This document shows positions 14,876 to 15,419 of a DNA stretch of 15,419 nucleotides, in pieces. The notes under the pieces were generated by a model. The model was not told where the DNA came from. It did not search any database and was given only the letters and a program-made list of their open reading frames with translations. Source of the DNA: Chloroflexota bacterium (lineage in GTDB: Bacteria; Chloroflexota; Ktedonobacteria; Ktedonobacterales; Ktedonobacteraceae); NCBI GenBank assembly GCA_005881495.1, contig VBHI01000065.1, forward strand, positions 1-15,419, in the 5' to 3' direction. Each line of letters begins with the position of its first letter. Within the stretch, counting starts at the first letter, position 1. The position numbers and the translations under genes were made by a program.

Positions 14876-15067
14876 TTACTTTATCAAAAAGGTTGTTGTT
14901 GCTTGTGCGATATTACCAGACGCGTCCACCGCGAAGATGAGGGTATAACCGGTACTTCCTGGAGGTTTGAGAAAGATAGGTATATCTTTTGCAGCCAAGG
15001 CCCCAACAATTCCATATGTTATAGTATATGTGTCGGGTAAAACTCTGCTAGTAGTGCATAACGGTGG
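14876..15067 (-). pseudogene. C-terminal relic of a secreted beta-sandwich (Ig/Fn3-like) protein
   Basis: A start-less open frame of 63 codons ends at TAA 14876-14878. It reads '...LPDTYTITYGIVGALAAKDI' then 'PIFLKPPGSTGYTLIFAVDA' then SGNIAQATTTFLIK. The ending GYTLxFAVDASGNxAxATTTF is typical of bacterial Ig-like or Fn3-like repeats at the C-terminus of secreted proteins. There is no ATG, and a stop (TAG, 15068-15070) lies just upstream, so only the tail of a gene survives. The parent protein cannot be named. Confidence 0.45.
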
Positions 15068-15079
15068 CTATCCCTGTTT

Positions 15080-15111
15080 TGGATGAAACACTATTTGGAT
15101 GGAACACTATT
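15080..15111. repeat. 16-nt tandem direct repeat
   Basis: TGGATGAAACACTATT (15080-15095) is followed directly by TGGATGGAACACTATT (15096-15111), with 15 of 16 identical. It lies about 120 nt upstream of the kinase start. It may be paired regulator sites or slippage. Confidence 0.8.
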
Positions 15112-15133
15112 CACCCGAAAAAGGTATGCCAGA

Positions 15134-15151
15134 ATCACTCATATGTGTGAT
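15134..15151. promoter_or_regulatory. 18-bp near-palindrome upstream of the kinase gene
   Basis: ATCACTCATATGTGTGAT is symmetric except for one base pair. A further ATGCC/GGCAT pair flanks it. It lies about 80 nt before the kinase ATG and could be an operator or a leader hairpin. No partner protein is known. Confidence 0.4.
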
Positions 15152-15229
15152 GTGAAGCCCGGCATTTCAGCATATACTTCTTTTAGAACATATTTTACGA
15201 ACAACGAGGCTGAAAGGGGAAAGAGTACT

Positions 15230-15419
15230 ATGGCACTGGAAACCCTGAAAAATAACCGCTACCGCATTGTGCGCCCACTGGGGAGCGGCAGCACCGGCGA
15301 GGTGTACCTGGTCGAGGACAATTTAAATAATCGACAGGAGGTGGTTCTCAAACTCCTCCATGCCTATGCGTACCCTCTGACGCAAGAGGCGCAAGGGGCC
15401 TCACGAGCCTTTGAATTTG
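15230..15419 (+). CDS. Serine/threonine protein kinase, N-terminal part (runs off the window)
   Basis: The first 63 residues of a eukaryote-type (Hanks) protein kinase are visible. They include the glycine-rich ATP loop 'YRIVRPLGSGSTGEVYLVED' and the beta-3 lysine in EVVLKLLH (Lys41). The ATG at 15230-15232 is preceded by AAAGGGGAAAG. The rest, including the HRD and DFG motifs and any C-terminal sensor or transmembrane domain, lies beyond the right edge. Many such kinases are typical of Ktedonobacteria and other multicellular soil bacteria. It is separated from the sugar genes by nearly 0.5 kb and is probably unrelated to them. Confidence 0.85.
   Translation, partial: MALETLKNNRYRIVRPLGSGSTGEVYLVEDNLNNRQEVVLKLLHAYAYPLTQEAQGASRAFEF

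Larger units (their letters stand above)
14744..15229. other. Intergenic region between DeoR regulator and protein kinase
   Basis: This region contains a minus-strand protein relic (14876-15067), a 16-nt tandem repeat (15080-15111) and an 18-bp near-palindrome (15134-15151). A CGATCG repeat pair lies near 14790-14810. CATAT-N8-ATATG lies around 15015-15032. No rho-independent terminator with a U-run was found behind the regulator gene. Confidence 0.5.

Overview
The window looks like part of a soil-type, multicellular Chloroflexota (Ktedonobacteria-like) chromosome. This is inferred from a short XRE regulator ending in the '...SPEELGF' pattern common in that group, a eukaryote-type Ser/Thr kinase, moderate GC, degraded insertion sequences, and a sugar ABC transporter that lacks its own ATPase gene. 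No marker gene fixes the taxon, so the assignment is tentative.

Most of the window (about 11.6 kb down to 1.25 kb, all on the minus strand) is one catabolic cluster. Its order is: lipoprotein solute-binding protein, two membrane permeases, four zinc-type medium-chain (MDR) dehydrogenases, a PfkB-family sugar kinase (fructokinase-like) and xylulokinase. The gene set resembles the polyol (mannitol/sorbitol/arabitol) operons of proteobacteria (mtlEFGKDYZ type). A polyol is imported, oxidised to a ketose (fructose or xylulose), then phosphorylated by fructokinase or xylulokinase to enter the pentose phosphate pathway or glycolysis. Two of the dehydrogenases are a clear tandem duplication. The ATP-hydrolysing subunit is absent, so a shared MsiK/UgpC-type ATPase encoded elsewhere is expected.

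The most striking feature is at the edges. Positions 1-887 (minus) encode the C-terminal part of a second, closely related solute-binding protein. Positions 13203-13518 (minus) encode the matching N-terminal part, with signal peptide and ribosome binding site. Relative to the intact paralogue only about 31 nt are missing between the halves. It therefore looks as if one transporter gene was split by about 12.3 kb of DNA that itself carries an intact paralogue of the same gene. At the left junction lies a 285-bp internally deleted insertion sequence (888-1172) with 19/22 terminal inverted repeats and the tail of a DDE transposase.

The right part holds a gene-poor stretch (11.6-13.2 kb). It contains a short XRE-type gene, inverted repeats, and an orphan promoter/ribosome binding site with two GlpR-like palindromes (13151-13166, 13182-13199). 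Next comes a divergently transcribed DeoR-family repressor (13907-14743, plus), the likely regulator of the split and/or intact transporter. A previously uncalled secreted-protein C-terminal relic (14876-15067, minus) follows, and then the start of a Ser/Thr protein kinase running off the right edge (15230 onward, plus). No tRNA, rRNA, CRISPR array or replication origin was seen.
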